This document shows, in pieces, positions 44,858-55,861 of a DNA stretch of 64,000 nucleotides. The stretch's first letter is position 1. The number at the start of each line of letters is the position of its first letter. This stretch comes from Alphaproteobacteria bacterium. GTDB taxonomy: Bacteria > Pseudomonadota > Alphaproteobacteria > Bin95. The position numbers were made by a program, and so were the translations under genes. The stretch spans positions 1-64,000 of the forward strand of contig JAJECF010000002.1 of NCBI GenBank assembly GCA_022822125.1. Reading direction: 5' to 3'. The notes under the pieces are model-generated. The model saw only the letters and a list, made by a program, of their open reading frames with translations, had not been told where the DNA came from and searched no databases.

Positions 44858-45901
44858 TTACGACCGCATCATGACCGGCTCGGGCACCCAGCCGAATGCC
44901 ACCAGCACACCCGCCGTCACGATTACCCAAAACAGGGACAGCGGCAAGAACACCTTCCAGCCGAGTCGCATCAATTGATCGTAGCGATAGCGCGGAAAGG
45001 TGGCCCTTACCCAAAGGAAGGTGAACAACACCAAGGCCGTCTTCAGCGCGAACCACACGATGCCCGGGATCCAGGTGAACGGTTCGTAGGGGATAGGCGA
45101 AAGCCAGCCGCCAAGGAAAAGTACTACCGTCATGGCACTCATCAGGATCATGTTCGCATATTCACCAAGGAAGAAGAGCGCGAACGTCATTGCTGAATAT
45201 TCGACATTATAGCCCGCGACGAGCTCCGCCTCAGCCTCCGGTAGATCGAAGGGCGCGCGATTGGTCTCGGCCAGAGCCGACACGAAGAACACTATGAACA
45301 TAGGCAGCAGCGGCAGCCAGAACCAGGAGAACAGCCCGGCAGACCCTTCCTGGGCCTGAACAATGACAGAGAGATTCAGAGAGCCGGCGCATAGCAGCAC
45401 TGTTACGATTACAAAGCCTATTGAGACCTCATAGGAAACCATTTGCGCTGCCGATCGCAACGCGCCGAGAAAGGGGTAACGCGAATTGCTGGCCCACCCT
45501 GCCATCAAGATGCCGTAAACGCCGAGGGACGAGATGGCGAAGAGATAGAGCACCCCGACATTGATGTCCGCCAGCACCCAGCCGAGATCGAAGGGAATCA
45601 CTGCCCAAGCGACCAGAGCCAGCATGAAGGTCAGCATCGGCGCCAACAGGAAGACCACGCGATTGGCGCCGGCAGGAATGATCGTTTCCTTGGTCAGCAG
45701 CTTCAGCCCGTCGGCGACCGGCTGGAGCAAGCCGAACGGTCCGACCACATTCGGCCCCCTTCGCATCTGCATGGACGCGATAACCTTGCGCTCGGCGAAG
45801 GTAAGATAGGCGATGCAACCGAGAAGCGGCAGAACGATCAGCAGGATGTAGCCGACGATGGCGGCCGCCGGCCAAACATAGCCTGTCCAAAAGCTAACCA
45901 T
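44858..45901 (-). CDS. nuoH: NADH-quinone oxidoreductase subunit H (347 aa)
   Basis: Membrane subunit forming the quinone chamber with NuoB and NuoD. It has about eight TM helices and the charged loops [20 protein letters not shown] and [20 protein letters not shown] (the E-channel glutamates). The ATG overlaps the nuoG stop by eight bases. Confidence 0.97.
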   Translation of the reverse strand: MVSFWTGYVWPAAAIVGYILLIVLPLLGCIAYLTFAERKVIASMQMRRGPNVVGPFGLLQPVADGLKLLTKETIIPAGANRVVFLLAPMLTFMLALVAWAVIPFDLGWVLADINVGVLYLFAISSLGVYGILMAGWASNSRYPFLGALRSAAQMVSYEVSIGFVIVTVLLCAGSLNLSVIVQAQEGSAGLFSWFWLPLLPMFIVFFVSALAETNRAPFDLPEAEAELVAGYNVEYSAMTFALFFLGEYANMILMSAMTVVLFLGGWLSPIPYEPFTWIPGIVWFALKTALVLFTFLWVRATFPRYRYDQLMRLGWKVFLPLSLFWVIVTAGVLVAFGWVPEPVMMRS

Positions 45902-47933
45902 CGTGCGCTTCCGCGGCGAGGAAGGTCTCGGTGCAGACCGCCATCGTTTCCGAAGCGCGCGAGATCGGATCGGTCATGTAGTAGTTGGCGACCGGGCTGG
46001 CGAACGGCGCATCGTCGATCCCGCCTGCCGGAGCCGCACCGCCCCATTGAGCCGCCACGACTCCGCCTTGGGTGTCGAATACCGGATTCGCCCGGCCCAT
46101 GCGGGCGCGCAGGGCCGGCAACGAATGGTATGGTAATGGCCTCCCGAGCGCATCAGACAGGGCGCGCAGAACCGCCCAGTCCTCACGCGCCTCGCCGGGC
46201 GGGAAGGTTGCTCGTTCACTGCGCTGCACCCGTCCTTCCAGATTGACCCAAGTGCCCGACTTTTCGGTGTAGGCCGCGCCCGGCAGGATGACATCGGCCT
46301 GCGCTGCGCCTGCATCGCCGTGATGGCCCTGATAGATCACGAAGGTATCGTCGAGGCCCGACAGATCGATCTCGTCGGCGCCTAGCAGGAAAAGCGTGTC
46401 GACAGCGCCGGACAACATGCCGGCCGTATCCGCTCCGCCCTCGCCAGGCACAAGGCCGAGGTCGAGGCCGCCGACCCGCGACGCCGCGCGGTTCAACACA
46501 TTGAAACCGTTCCAGTCCTCGCGAATCAGGCCGTTCAGCTCCGCTATGCGTTGCGTTGCAGCCAGCACCGCCGCGCCGTCGGGCCGTGCCAGAGCGCCGG
46601 CGCCGACAACCAGCATAGGGCGCGACGCATTTTTCAACACGGCGCAGAAGCGGTTTCTGCCAGCGGCCACACCGCGCAAGGTCTGTCCGCCTTCCCCGAG
46701 ATGGTCGTAGCGATAGCCGAGTTGATGCGGTTCGCCTATCACGCCGAGTTGCAGCCCGCCAGCCAACCACCGCTTGCGGATCCGCGCATTGAGCACCGGC
46801 GATTCCCAACGCGGATTGCATCCGATCAAAAGCAGCGCATCGGCTTCTTCGATACCCTGGATGGTGGAGTTGAAGAGATAGCTGGCGCGCTGGCCGGCTA
46901 TGGCGGCTGCGCCATCCTGCCTGCAATCCAGGTTCGGGGACCCGAGAGCCTGCATCAGGTCCTTGAGCGCCTGCATCGATTCCGCGTCGGCCTGGTCGCC
47001 GACAATCGCGCCGATATCGGCGCCGGCCCTCCCCTCGGTCCGTTTCCGGATCGCCTCGAAAGCCTCGCTCCAGCTCACCGGATGCAACCGGCCTTTGCGG
47101 CGTGCATAGGGCCTGTCAAGACGCTGGCGTCGGAGCCCGTCATGCGCGAAGCGGCTCTTGTCGCCGAGCCACTCCTCGTTAATCTCTTCATTTAGGCGCG
47201 GCAGAATGCGAAGGACTTCGGGACCCCGGGAATCGATGCGGATGTTCGCCCCCAGCGCATCGAACACGTCAATGCCTTCCGTCTTGCGAAGCTCCCAGGG
47301 GCGCGCATTGAAGGCGTATGGCTTGGAGGTCAGCGCACCTACCGGGCAGAGGTCGATGATATTTCCGGACAGTTCGCTTTCCACCGCGCGTTCGAGCGTG
47401 GTGATCTCCATATGCTCGCTGCGTCCGACCGCCCCGATCGCCGGCACACCGGCCACTTCTTCAGCAAAACGAATGCAGCGCGTGCAATGGATACACCGCG
47501 TCATCGTCGTCTTGATGAGCGGCCCCATATCCTTGTCTGGCACGGCCCGCTTGTTTTCCTCGAAGCGACTTGTGTCCGCGCCATAGAAGAGCGCCTGGTC
47601 CTGAAGGTCGCATTCGCCGCCCTGGTCGCAAATCGGGCAATCAAGCGGATGGTTGATGAGCAGGAACTCCATCACCCCCTTACGCGCCTTCTGCGTCATC
47701 GGGCTGGAGGTGAATACTTCCATATTGTCGCCGGCCGGCATGGCGCAGGACGCGGCCGGCTTCGGCGGGCCAGGGCGTATTTCCACCAAGCACATGCGGC
47801 AATTGCCGGCAATCGACAAGCGTTCGTGATAGCAGAACCGAGGCACTTCCTTGCCGGCAGCCTCTATCGCCTGCAGCACCGTGCTGCCGGGCGGGACCTC
47901 GACCTCAATCCCGTCAACGGTAAGCTTCGGCAT
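45894..47933 (-). CDS. nuoG: NADH-quinone oxidoreductase subunit G (679 aa)
   Basis: Largest peripheral-arm subunit. Residues 1-220 hold the 2Fe-2S ligands ([15 protein letters not shown]), the His-Cys site ([17 protein letters not shown]) and [19 protein letters not shown], followed by a molybdopterin-oxidoreductase-like domain. The 679-aa length is the alphaproteobacterial/mitochondrial NDUFS1-like form, not the 900-aa E. coli type. It lies 18 bases after nuoF. Confidence 0.96.
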   Translation of the reverse strand: MPKLTVDGIEVEVPPGSTVLQAIEAAGKEVPRFCYHERLSIAGNCRMCLVEIRPGPPKPAASCAMPAGDNMEVFTSSPMTQKARKGVMEFLLINHPLDCPICDQGGECDLQDQALFYGADTSRFEENKRAVPDKDMGPLIKTTMTRCIHCTRCIRFAEEVAGVPAIGAVGRSEHMEITTLERAVESELSGNIIDLCPVGALTSKPYAFNARPWELRKTEGIDVFDALGANIRIDSRGPEVLRILPRLNEEINEEWLGDKSRFAHDGLRRQRLDRPYARRKGRLHPVSWSEAFEAIRKRTEGRAGADIGAIVGDQADAESMQALKDLMQALGSPNLDCRQDGAAAIAGQRASYLFNSTIQGIEEADALLLIGCNPRWESPVLNARIRKRWLAGGLQLGVIGEPHQLGYRYDHLGEGGQTLRGVAAGRNRFCAVLKNASRPMLVVGAGALARPDGAAVLAATQRIAELNGLIREDWNGFNVLNRAASRVGGLDLGLVPGEGGADTAGMLSGAVDTLFLLGADEIDLSGLDDTFVIYQGHHGDAGAAQADVILPGAAYTEKSGTWVNLEGRVQRSERATFPPGEAREDWAVLRALSDALGRPLPYHSLPALRARMGRANPVFDTQGGVVAAQWGGAAPAGGIDDAPFASPVANYYMTDPISRASETMAVCTETFLAAEAHDG

Positions 47934-47951
47934 GCCCTCCGTCCTCCAGGA

Positions 47952-49235
47952 TCAGGCCGCCGCGGCCCGATTTCGGTAACTCAGGATCCGTTCCTCCATT
48001 TCATGCCTGAAGTGGCGGATCAACCCCTGGATCGGCCAGGCGGAACCGTCGCCATGCGCGCAGATGGTGTGTCCTTCGATTTCCTTCGACACGTCCAGCA
48101 GCATATCGATCTCATTAACCCGGGCGCGGCCGGCCGCCATCCGCTCCATCACGCGCATCATCCAGCCGGTGCCCTCGCGGCATGGCGTGCATTGCCCGCA
48201 ACTTTCGTGCGCGTAAAAGCGCGCCAGGCGCGCAATCGCCCGCACCACATCCGTGGACCGGTCCATCACGATCACAGCAGCCGTGCCGAGCCCGCTCTGC
48301 GCTTCCCGAAGCGCGTCGAAATCCATCAACACCTCGTCGCAAATGCCCTTCGGCAGGATCGGCGTCGAGGACCCTCCGGGAATGACCGCCTTAAGATTGT
48401 CCCAACCGCCCCGCACGCCGCCAGCATGTTTCTCGATGAGTTCCTTCATCGGGATGCTCATCGCCTCTTCCACATTGCAGGGGTGATTCACATGGCCGGA
48501 AATGCAGAACACTTTGGTGCCGGTATTGTTGCTGCGCCCGAAGCCGGAGAACCAGGACGCGCCCCGGCGCAGAATGGTCGGTGCCACTGCGATGGTTTCG
48601 ACATTGTTGACCGTCGTCGGGCAGCCATAGAGGCCCGCCATGGCGGGAAAGGGCGGCTTGAGGCGCGGCTGGCCCTTCTTGCCCTCCAGGCTTTCGATCA
48701 GGGCGGTTTCCTCACCGCAGATATAGGCGCCCGCGCCCCTATGCACGAAGACATCACAGTCGATGCCCGAGCCGCAAGCATTCCGGCCGATCAAGCCTGC
48801 CTCATAAGCCTCGTCTACAGCGTGCTGCAGATGGCTCGCCTCGTTGTAGAACTCCCCGCGCACATAAATATAGGCAGCGTCCGCGCCCATCGCCGCACAG
48901 GCAAGGAGACAACCCTCGACCAGCTTGTGCGGGTCCCAGCGCATCATGTCTCGGTCCTTGCAGGTGCCGGGCTCACCCTCATCGGCATTGACCACAAGAT
49001 AGGCCGGGCGCCCGTCGCTCTCCTTGGGCATGAAGGACCATTTGAGCCCGGTGGGGAAGCCTGCTCCGCCGCGCCCGCGCAGGCCCGAGGCTTTCACCTC
49101 CTCGACCAGCCATTCGCGTCCTCTGGCGATCAATTCGGCCGTGCCGTCCCAGTCGCCGCGGGCACGGGCACCCTTCAGCGTCCAGTCATGCTCGCCGTAG
49201 AGATTGGTGAAAATACGATCCCGGTCGCTCAGCAT
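47952..49235 (-). CDS. nuoF: NADH-quinone oxidoreductase subunit F (427 aa)
   Basis: NADH- and FMN-binding subunit. It has [16 protein letters not shown] (NADH), [13 protein letters not shown] (FMN) and [12 protein letters not shown] (cluster N3, 4Fe-4S). The ATG at 49235 overlaps the nuoE end by seven bases. Confidence 0.97.
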   Translation of the reverse strand: MLSDRDRIFTNLYGEHDWTLKGARARGDWDGTAELIARGREWLVEEVKASGLRGRGGAGFPTGLKWSFMPKESDGRPAYLVVNADEGEPGTCKDRDMMRWDPHKLVEGCLLACAAMGADAAYIYVRGEFYNEASHLQHAVDEAYEAGLIGRNACGSGIDCDVFVHRGAGAYICGEETALIESLEGKKGQPRLKPPFPAMAGLYGCPTTVNNVETIAVAPTILRRGASWFSGFGRSNNTGTKVFCISGHVNHPCNVEEAMSIPMKELIEKHAGGVRGGWDNLKAVIPGGSSTPILPKGICDEVLMDFDALREAQSGLGTAAVIVMDRSTDVVRAIARLARFYAHESCGQCTPCREGTGWMMRVMERMAAGRARVNEIDMLLDVSKEIEGHTICAHGDGSAWPIQGLIRHFRHEMEERILSYRNRAAAA

Positions 49236-49828
49236 CGGGCGTCAGCTTCCAGCAGAGTCGTCTTGCCGCCTTCCGGCGCAGAGTTGAGACGTTTGGCCAA
49301 GGTGCCGTGAGGCGGCGGACGCTCTTCAGCCAGCGCATCGAGCAGCGCGGCCGTGCGCGCCGCATCCAGATCCTCATAGTAGTCGTCATTGACCTGGAGA
49401 ATCGGCGCATTGACGCAAGCCCCGAGGCATTCCACCTCCAGAAGGGTGAAAAGACCCTTCTCGTCGGTCTCGCCGAAATCGAGCCCGGTCTTTTCCCGGC
49501 ATACCCGGACGACGTCATCGGACCCGCGCAACCAGCAGGGCGTGGTCGTGCAGACATGCAGGCGATAACGTCCTACCGGTTCGCGGTAGTACATTGTGTA
49601 GAAACTGGCGACTTCCCAGACGCGGATAGCCGGCAGACCCAGAAAGTCCGCGACATGTTCGATTACGGCAGGAGACGTCCAGCCGAGCTGCCGCTGCGCC
49701 AGGTCCAGCAGCGGCATGACGGCGCTCTGTTGCCGGCCCTCCGGGTATTTGGCGACAATCGCCTTCGCCGTCTTCAGATTGTCGGCCGTGAAGGCGAAGC
49801 TCCCAGCCCCTTCCGCGCGCCCGCTCAT
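49229..49828 (-). CDS. nuoE: NADH-quinone oxidoreductase subunit E (199 aa)
   Basis: Thioredoxin-like subunit carrying cluster N1a. Ligands are in [11 protein letters not shown] and CLGACVNAP. It begins [17 protein letters not shown]; the ATG at 49828 overlaps the nuoD stop (ATGA), and the long open frame above it is antisense noise within nuoD. A C-terminal tail of about 40 residues is present, as in other alphaproteobacteria. Confidence 0.96.
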   Translation of the reverse strand: MSGRAEGAGSFAFTADNLKTAKAIVAKYPEGRQQSAVMPLLDLAQRQLGWTSPAVIEHVADFLGLPAIRVWEVASFYTMYYREPVGRYRLHVCTTTPCWLRGSDDVVRVCREKTGLDFGETDEKGLFTLLEVECLGACVNAPILQVNDDYYEDLDAARTAALLDALAEERPPPHGTLAKRLNSAPEGGKTTLLEADARC

Positions 49829-51003
49829 CGATCGACCTCTCCGAACACGATGTCCATGGCGCCCAGAATCGCAACGCTGTCGGCAAGCATATGGCCACGA
49901 GACAGGAAGTCCATGGCGGCCAGATGCGAGAAACCAGGCGCCCGGATCTTGCACCGGTAGGGCTTGTTGGTACCGTCCGACACCAGATAGACGCCGAATT
50001 CGCCCTTGGGCGCTTCCACCGCCGTGTAGGTCTCGCCGGCCGGCACCCGGTAGCCCTCGGTGTAAAGCTTGAAATGATGGATCAAGGCCTCCATCGATTG
50101 CTTCATCTCGCCGCGTTTCGGCGGAGCGACCTTGTTGCTCTCCGTCACCACCGGCCCCTCCGGCATATCGCTTATGCACTGGTCGATGATGCGAAGCGAC
50201 TGGCGGACCTCCTCCACCCGGACAAGGTAGCGATCATAGCAGTCGCCGTTCTTGCCGACCGGAATATCGAAGTCGATCCGGTCATAGACATCGTAAGGCT
50301 GCGCCTTGCGCAAATCCCACGGAACGCCGGACGCGCGCAGCATCGGTCCGGAGAAACCCCAGTCGAGCGCGTCCTCCGCCGACACACGGCCAATATCCAC
50401 CGTCCGCTGTTTGAAGATACGGTTTTCGTTGAGCAGCGTTTCCATATCGGCAACGAATTTCGGGAAGGCGGCTGCCCATTCCGCGATATCGTCGAGCATG
50501 CCCTCCGGAAGGTCCTGATGGACGCCGCCCGGCCGGAAATAGGCGGCATGCAGGCGCGCGCCACTTGCCCGCTCATAGAACTCCATCAGCAATTCACGCT
50601 GTTCGAAGCCCCACAGCATCGGCGTCATTGCGCCGACATCCATCGCGAAGGCAGTCAGGTTCAACAGGTGGTTCAGGATGCGGGAAATTTCGGAGAACAG
50701 CACCCGGATATACTGGCCTCGCTCCGGCGCTTCGATGCCGAGCAGCTTCTCCGTCGCCAGCGCAAAGGCGTGTTCCTGATTCATCGGCGCGACATAGTCG
50801 AGCCGATCAAAATAGGGGACCGCCTGCAGATAGGTCTTGTGTTCGATCAGCTTCTCGGTGCCGCGGTGCAGCAGGCCGATATGGGGGTCGATGCGATCCA
50901 CGACCTCGCCATCGAGCTCCATGACCATGCGCAGCACACCATGCGCCGCAGGGTGCTGCGGCCCGAAATTCAGCGTGTAGTTCCTGATCTGGGCTTCGGC
51001 CAT
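49825..51003 (-). CDS. nuoD: NADH-quinone oxidoreductase subunit D (392 aa)
   Basis: 49-kDa-type subunit that forms the quinone site. It has [20 protein letters not shown] (His-bearing loop), [32 protein letters not shown] and a C-terminal DIVFGEVDR. It is a free subunit, not fused to NuoC. The ATG shares one base with the nuoC stop. Confidence 0.97.
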   Translation of the reverse strand: MAEAQIRNYTLNFGPQHPAAHGVLRMVMELDGEVVDRIDPHIGLLHRGTEKLIEHKTYLQAVPYFDRLDYVAPMNQEHAFALATEKLLGIEAPERGQYIRVLFSEISRILNHLLNLTAFAMDVGAMTPMLWGFEQRELLMEFYERASGARLHAAYFRPGGVHQDLPEGMLDDIAEWAAAFPKFVADMETLLNENRIFKQRTVDIGRVSAEDALDWGFSGPMLRASGVPWDLRKAQPYDVYDRIDFDIPVGKNGDCYDRYLVRVEEVRQSLRIIDQCISDMPEGPVVTESNKVAPPKRGEMKQSMEALIHHFKLYTEGYRVPAGETYTAVEAPKGEFGVYLVSDGTNKPYRCKIRAPGFSHLAAMDFLSRGHMLADSVAILGAMDIVFGEVDR

Positions 51004-51596
51004 CAGGCGCTCCCCGCCTTCTCATCGCCTGGCAACGGCCCTTCCCAGGGACTGAGGTAGTCAAAGGACCGGAACTCCTGCGTCAGGGAGACCGGCTCAT
51101 AAACCACGCGCTTCTGTTCGTCGTCGTAGCGGACCTCGACATATCCGGTGAGCGGGAAATCCTTGCGCATCGGATAGCCCTCGAAGCCGTAATCGGTCAG
51201 CAGCCGGCGCAGGTCCGGATGGTCGGAAAAAAAGATGCCGTAGAGGTCCCAGGCTTCGCGCTCGAACCAAACCGCCGAGCTAAACAGTCCCGTTACCGAA
51301 GGTGCCGGCGTGTCCTCGTCCGTGGTCGTTTTGATCCGGATGCGCAGATTGTGACGATGGCTTAGCAGGTTATAGACAATCTCGAAGCGCTCAGAACGCT
51401 CCGGGTAATCGACACCGCAAAGATCCGCAAGACACTTGAAGTGGCAGTTTGCGTCGTCGCGCAGAAAGGCGAGTACCTCGAGCAGCGTGTCTCTGCCGAC
51501 GCGAAACACCAGTTCCGCCCCCGCATCTTCGCGGGCGACCTTCCCGCCGATCGCCGCCTCGACATGTTCGGCGAGGTCTTTCAGGGCTTCGTCCAT
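51003..51596 (-). CDS. nuoC: NADH-quinone oxidoreductase subunit C (197 aa)
   Basis: 30-kDa-type scaffold subunit. It has [55 protein letters not shown] and [18 protein letters not shown], typical of this subunit. It lies 13 bases after nuoB. Confidence 0.96.
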   Translation of the reverse strand: MDEALKDLAEHVEAAIGGKVAREDAGAELVFRVGRDTLLEVLAFLRDDANCHFKCLADLCGVDYPERSERFEIVYNLLSHRHNLRIRIKTTTDEDTPAPSVTGLFSSAVWFEREAWDLYGIFFSDHPDLRRLLTDYGFEGYPMRKDFPLTGYVEVRYDDEQKRVVYEPVSLTQEFRSFDYLSPWEGPLPGDEKAGSA

Positions 51597-51609
51597 CTGT
51601 CGGTCCGGC

Positions 51610-52146
51610 TTAGCGCGTTATCGTGCCGGTGCGCTGGATCTTCTTTTGCAGCAGCAGCACGCCGTATAACAACGCCTCCGCCGTCGGCGGACATCCCGGC
51701 ACATACACATCGACCGGCACGATGCGGTCGCATCCCCGAACCACCGAATAGGAATAGTGGTAATAGCCGCCACCATTGGCGCAAGAGCCCATGGAAATCA
51801 CCCAACGCGGCTCGGCCATCTGGTCGTAAACCTTGCGGAGTGCCGGCGCCATCTTGTTGGTGAGCGTTCCGGCCACAATCATGACGTCGGACTGTCGCGG
51901 GCTCGGGCGAAATACGACGCCGAAACGATCGAGGTCGTAGCGCGAGCAGGCGGTGTGCATCATTTCCACGGCACAGCAGGCGAGCCCGAAAGTCATGGGC
52001 CAAAGCGACCCCGAGCGCGCCCAGTTCACCAGTTTGTCCAGCTGGGCAACGACATAGCCCCGGTCCTGAAGCTCATCGCTAACCCCGCGCAACAAGGCAT
52101 CCTGTTCCGCTCCCGGCCCCAGCGCCGGCCCGCCGATCACTCCCAT
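51610..52146 (-). CDS. nuoB: NADH-quinone oxidoreductase subunit B (178 aa)
   Basis: Carries cluster N2, the terminal cluster before quinone. Ligands are the double Cys of [10 protein letters not shown], the Cys of GSCANGGG and the Cys of [14 protein letters not shown]. The ATG at 52146 overlaps the nuoA end by ten bases. Confidence 0.97.
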   Translation of the reverse strand: MGVIGGPALGPGAEQDALLRGVSDELQDRGYVVAQLDKLVNWARSGSLWPMTFGLACCAVEMMHTACSRYDLDRFGVVFRPSPRQSDVMIVAGTLTNKMAPALRKVYDQMAEPRWVISMGSCANGGGYYHYSYSVVRGCDRIVPVDVYVPGCPPTAEALLYGVLLLQKKIQRTGTITR

Positions 52147-52502
52147 TCAAGCGCTCCCTTGCGCCACTCATAGATGAAGCCGACCGTCAGCACACCCAGG
52201 AAAATCACCATCGACCAGAAGCCCAGCATGCCGATGCCGCCAAGCGAAATCGCCCAGGGAAACAGGAATGCCACCTCAAGATCGAAGATGATGAACAGAA
52301 TAGCCACCAGATAGAACCGCACGTCGAAGCGACTGCGAGTGTCGGTGAACGCCTCGAAGCCGCATTCATAGGTCGAGAGCTTTTCAGAGTCCGGCTTTTG
52401 CCGCGCGACGATCATCGAAGCGACAATGGCGCCCACCGCCAGTGCCCCGGCGACAGCCGTGAAGATCAGTATCGGGACATACTCGGCCAGAAACGCATCC
52501 AT
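52137..52502 (-). CDS. nuoA: NADH-quinone oxidoreductase subunit A (121 aa)
   Basis: Three-TM subunit of complex [21 protein letters not shown] and the [16 protein letters not shown] helix are diagnostic. The ATG at 52502 has a GGGAGG ribosome binding site; an earlier in-frame start would extend into the leader. It is the first gene of the nuo run, 119 bases downstream of tRNA-Asp on the same strand. Two small hairpins lie in that leader. Confidence 0.95.
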   Translation of the reverse strand: MDAFLAEYVPILIFTAVAGALAVGAIVASMIVARQKPDSEKLSTYECGFEAFTDTRSRFDVRFYLVAILFIIFDLEVAFLFPWAISLGGIGMLGFWSMVIFLGVLTVGFIYEWRKGALEWE

Positions 52503-52529
52503 CGCCCTGGGTCCGCCTCCCTGTTTTCG

Positions 52530-52589
52530 GCGCCCGAACTGGGCGCACCATAAATCACCCGGCTTGTACCTGCAAAGCCCCGCAGGCAC
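52530..52589 (-). promoter_or_regulatory. Leader hairpins upstream of nuoA
   Basis: Two inverted repeats occupy the gap between tRNA-Asp and nuoA: 52566-52573 with 52582-52589 (eight pairs with one G-U, loop eight) and GCGCCC/GGGCGC at 52530-52535 and 52541-52546 (loop five). Neither is followed by a T-tract on the minus strand, so they may mark processing between tRNA-Asp and the nuo mRNA rather than termination. Confidence 0.35.
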
Positions 52590-52621
52590 CCTCCGGTCGC
52601 ACAGCTGCTAGCGAGTAAGAG

Positions 52622-52698
52622 TGGCGGGAGTGACGGGACTCGAACCCGCGGCCTCTGGCGTGACAGGCCAGCGCTCTAACCGACTGAGCTACACCCCC
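52622..52698 (-). tRNA. tRNA-Asp(GTC)
   Basis: 77 nt with encoded CCA (complement of 52622-52624). Acceptor strands GGGGGTG and CACTCCC pair with one G-U. The anticodon stem CTGGC/GCCAG encloses CTGTCAC, anticodon GTC. The T arm has GGGTTCGAGTCCC. It lies upstream of nuoA and downstream of the ABC importer. Confidence 0.97.
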
Positions 52699-52773
52699 GC
52701 AGACGTAACGACGACCGTCTAACCGAGACCCGTCATTTGGTCAAGAATGCAGTCGTCACCATTCGCCCGTTGC

Positions 52774-53871
52774 CTACACGACTCTCTCGGACTCCGGATC
52801 GATCAGGTGCATCTGGCTCTTGTCCACGGTGAACTCCATCGAAGCGCCAACATCCGACACGCTTTTCGGCTCGCATCTGGAGCAGATTTCCGTCTCGCCG
52901 ATATCGAAGAACACCATGGTGTCCATCCCCATCGGCTCTACAACCTTGACGCCTGCGCTGAAGTTCTCGAAGTCAGCATGGGTATGGGTGCGCTTGTTGG
53001 TCACATGCTCCGGGCGGATGCCGAGCACGAGATCACGGCCCGAGAAGGGCTCATACCGTTGCTCGCGCGCCGCCGGCACCGAGAAGGAAATCTCGTCGCC
53101 GAGGCGAAGCGACAACCCGCCAGCCGTCTTGTCGAGATGGCAGGGCATGAAATTCATGGAGGGCGAGCCGATGAAGCTCGCGACGAACTGCGTCACAGGC
53201 GCGTTATACATCTCGTCCGGCGTGCCGACCTGCTCGATCACACCGTGGTTCATGACCACGATGCGGTCCGCCAGGGTCATCGCCTCAATCTGGTCGTGGG
53301 TGACATAGACCACCGTGGTCTGGAGCCGCTGGTGGATCTTCTTGATCTCCGTGCGCATCTGCACGCGCAGCTTGGCGTCCAGATTGGAGAGCGGCTCGTC
53401 AAACAGGAACACCCTGGGCTGCCGGACGATGGCGCGCCCCATGGCAACGCGTTGGCGCTGGCCGCCGGAAAGCTGGCGCGGCCGCCTGTGCAGCAACTCG
53501 CCGATATTCAGGATATCCGCCGCCAGCTCGACCCGGGAGTCGATCTCCCGCCGGTCCGTCTTCCGCAGCTTCAGCCCGAACGCCATGTTGTCATACACGC
53601 TCATATGCGGGTAGAGCGCGTAGTTCTGGAACACCATCGCAATGTCGCGGTCCTTGGGCGGGACCTCGTTGACCACTGTGCGTTCGATGGCGATCTCGCC
53701 GCCGGTGATGTCCTCCAACCCGGCGATCATCCGCAGGGTCGTCGTCTTCCCGCATCCCGACGGACCGACCAGCGCGATGAATTCGCTGTCCGCAATGTCG
53801 AGATTGATCCCACGCACGGCCGGCACATCCCCGTAATATTTCCACAGATCCACCAGCTGGATATCAGCCAT
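52774..53871 (-). CDS. Sugar-type ABC importer ATPase, UgpC/MalK-like (365 aa)
   Basis: Energises the adjacent permeases. It has Walker [10 protein letters not shown] loop [20 protein letters not shown], signature [14 protein letters not shown], Walker [15 protein letters not shown] and H loop [19 protein letters not shown]-terminal TOBE/OB domain (about 240-360) includes GIRPEHV, as in MalK and UgpC. The ATG at 53871 follows GAGGAA; the longer open frame above overlaps the permease on the same strand. It is the last gene of the cassette. Confidence 0.93.
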   Translation of the reverse strand: MADIQLVDLWKYYGDVPAVRGINLDIADSEFIALVGPSGCGKTTTLRMIAGLEDITGGEIAIERTVVNEVPPKDRDIAMVFQNYALYPHMSVYDNMAFGLKLRKTDRREIDSRVELAADILNIGELLHRRPRQLSGGQRQRVAMGRAIVRQPRVFLFDEPLSNLDAKLRVQMRTEIKKIHQRLQTTVVYVTHDQIEAMTLADRIVVMNHGVIEQVGTPDEMYNAPVTQFVASFIGSPSMNFMPCHLDKTAGGLSLRLGDEISFSVPAAREQRYEPFSGRDLVLGIRPEHVTNKRTHTHADFENFSAGVKVVEPMGMDTMVFFDIGETEICSRCEPKSVSDVGASMEFTVDKSQMHLIDPESERVV

Positions 53872-53903
53872 GTTCGGTTCCTCCCGGCTTCGGCTGCCGA
53901 CGG

Positions 53904-54827
53904 TTACTTGATTGCGCCCGAGGTCAGGCCGGAGACGTAGTAGTCCATGAAGAAGGAGTAGAGCACGACGATCGGAATCGTGCCTGCGAAACACGCCGCC
54001 ATCAGCGAACCCCAGTAATAGACATCGCCCCGGATCAGTTCGGTAAACACACCAACGCCGATTGTCTTTGCTTCCTGCGCCTGGATAAACACCAGAGAAT
54101 ACAGGAACTCGTTCCAGCTCAATGTGAATGCGAACAACACCGCACAGATGATTCCCGGCATCGCCATCGGCAGCACCACCCGGCGCAAGGCCCCAAGGCG
54201 GGAGCATCCATCGAGATAGGCGCACTCCTCGACCTCTACGGGGATTGTTTTGAAATACCCCAGAAGAAGCCAGATCACGAATGGCGTCAGAAATGTCGGA
54301 TAGGTAATGATGAGCGACCAGTAGGTATCGCGTATGGGCACGATATCATCGATGAAATTAATGACGTCAATCAACGGTATGAACAACAGGGGCTGCGGCA
54401 CAAGGTAAGTCACGAATACGGCAATGCCGAACACCTCAACGCCCTTGAACTTCAATCGAGCCAGGGCATATGCCGCGAGGATGCCGATCGACACCGAAAT
54501 AATAGTCGATGCAACGGAAACGATGATTGTATTAATCAGCCAGTCCTCAAAGAAAGCTGTCTTTTCGGCCAGATAAACATAATTATCCACCGTCATGCCC
54601 GTCGCCCAGAATGGCGTCTGCCCGAGATTGGCAATCTCCTGGTCCGACTTGATCGACGTAATCAGGATGATGTAAAGCGGAAACAGGGCGAACGCGATGA
54701 ACGGAATCAGCGCCAGGTAATTATATGTTGTCTTGCGCCGGCGCCAGACCGGAACCTTGTTCCGCAAGGTCTCGTTGACAGTCGGGTCCGTCGACGGGTC
54801 CGCCATCACGGTGCGACTAGAGCTCAT
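53904..54827 (-). CDS. ABC sugar-type permease, MalG-like (307 aa)
   Basis: Six TM helices (about 35-58, 98-122, 130-155, 165-190, 220-240, 275-295). The EAA coupling loop reads [21 protein letters not shown], and the C-terminus ends in GLTSGAIK. The N-terminal 30 residues are polar. The start ATG at 54827 overlaps the first permease by 11 bases. Codon use is more A/T-rich than in nuo genes. Confidence 0.92.
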   Translation of the reverse strand: MSSSRTVMADPSTDPTVNETLRNKVPVWRRRKTTYNYLALIPFIAFALFPLYIILITSIKSDQEIANLGQTPFWATGMTVDNYVYLAEKTAFFEDWLINTIIVSVASTIISVSIGILAAYALARLKFKGVEVFGIAVFVTYLVPQPLLFIPLIDVINFIDDIVPIRDTYWSLIITYPTFLTPFVIWLLLGYFKTIPVEVEECAYLDGCSRLGALRRVVLPMAMPGIICAVLFAFTLSWNEFLYSLVFIQAQEAKTIGVGVFTELIRGDVYYWGSLMAACFAGTIPIVVLYSFFMDYYVSGLTSGAIK

Positions 54828-55782
54828 AGGATGTATCCCGCCTCACGAGTCGAAGCAAGCCGATGACAGTCACCACGAGAATGGGGAACAGGAACAGCGA
54901 AATCGCCGCTCCGAGCCCGATTTCGTGATTGCTGATTCCGGTGACATAGGAATATGTCGCGAAGAGATGGGTCGAATTGATCGGGCCGCCTCGTGTCAGG
55001 ACGAATACGATGTTGAATTCCGCCAGGGTGAAAATGGTCGAGAACAGAATGATGATCGCCAGGATAGGGCGGAGCAACGGCACCGTGACTTTCCAGAATT
55101 TGTCCCACGCCGTTGCGCCGTCGATGTCCGCCGCTTCGTAGAGATGCTCCGGAATGGACACCAGCCCGGCGAGAATCGTGATGATAAAGAAGGGTAGCCC
55201 GCGCCAGATATTCACAAATATACAGGTATAGAGCGCCAGGTCCGGGTCTCCGAGCCAGTGATACGGCCCGATGCCGAGCGCATAGAATGGCCATACATTT
55301 TCCAGTATCCAATTTATATGGCTGTATGTCGGATCGAAAATCAGCCACCAGCCGAGGGTCGTCAACGCCGTGGGCGCCACGAACGGGATGAGCAGCGAGC
55401 CTCGCAGGAATTTCTTGAGCCTCAGCGCCTTCAGCAAAAGCAGGGCGGCAGCCATGCCGAGCACAATCTTGAATGCTACCGAAATAGAGGCAAACAGGAG
55501 CGTATTCCGTATAGTTATCAGGAAAATGTCGTCTTCGGTGAGAATATAATGAAAATTCTCTAATCCGATAAATTCGGACTCTTCTCCGATAAAGGCGTCA
55601 CTCAGACTGAAATAGACCGCAAGGCAAAACGGATAAACGACCAATGCAATCATAATGAAGGCGGCCGGCAGGATAAAGCCGTAACCATCGATGTCGGGGC
55701 CGGCCATCTTTCGCAACACCCTGAGGACAGGGCGCGCAGGCGGGCGGATCAGGTCCTGACGAGTTCGACTTGCGGCTTCCAT
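54817..55782 (-). CDS. ABC sugar-type permease, MalF-like (321 aa)
   Basis: Six TM helices, starting about residue 34. The EAA loop is YEAADIDGATAWDKFWKVTVP. GYGFILPAAFIMIALVVYPF and VFVLTRGGPINSTHLFATY are typical of the MalF/UgpA group. I use the ATG at 55782 (MEAASRTRQDL); an upstream TTG would add seven residues. The sequence is markedly A/T-richer in places (about 55470-55660) than the flanking conserved genes. It follows the binding-protein gene after a perfect hairpin. Confidence 0.92.
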   Translation of the reverse strand: MEAASRTRQDLIRPPARPVLRVLRKMAGPDIDGYGFILPAAFIMIALVVYPFCLAVYFSLSDAFIGEESEFIGLENFHYILTEDDIFLITIRNTLLFASISVAFKIVLGMAAALLLLKALRLKKFLRGSLLIPFVAPTALTTLGWWLIFDPTYSHINWILENVWPFYALGIGPYHWLGDPDLALYTCIFVNIWRGLPFFIITILAGLVSIPEHLYEAADIDGATAWDKFWKVTVPLLRPILAIIILFSTIFTLAEFNIVFVLTRGGPINSTHLFATYSYVTGISNHEIGLGAAISLFLFPILVVTVIGLLRLVRRDTSYEL

Positions 55783-55809
55783 GAACAACAGCCTCCGATG
55801 CAACGGACA

Positions 55810-55839
55810 GGCCGGTCCGGCGTCAATGCCGGACCGGCC
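55810..55839 (-). terminator. Perfect 12-bp hairpin between binding-protein and permease genes
   Basis: GGCCGGTCCGGC, loop of six, then GCCGGACCGGCC pair completely. No T-tract follows on the minus strand. Its place between a high-demand binding-protein gene and its permease genes is where stabilising or attenuating hairpins are known in sugar ABC operons such as malE-malF, so differential expression is the likely role. Confidence 0.6.
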
Positions 55840-55861
55840 CGCCGTCTAGCGGCTAACGACC

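Noticed and set aside
47412..49310. 632-codon open frame on the plus strand
   Set aside because: Antisense to nuoG and nuoF; no motif.
52699..52773. Possible attachment-site repeat of a tRNA 3' end flanking the ABC importer
   Set aside because: I compared the tRNA-Val 3' end with the sequence next to tRNA-Asp and found no matching stretch; no integrase gene is present.
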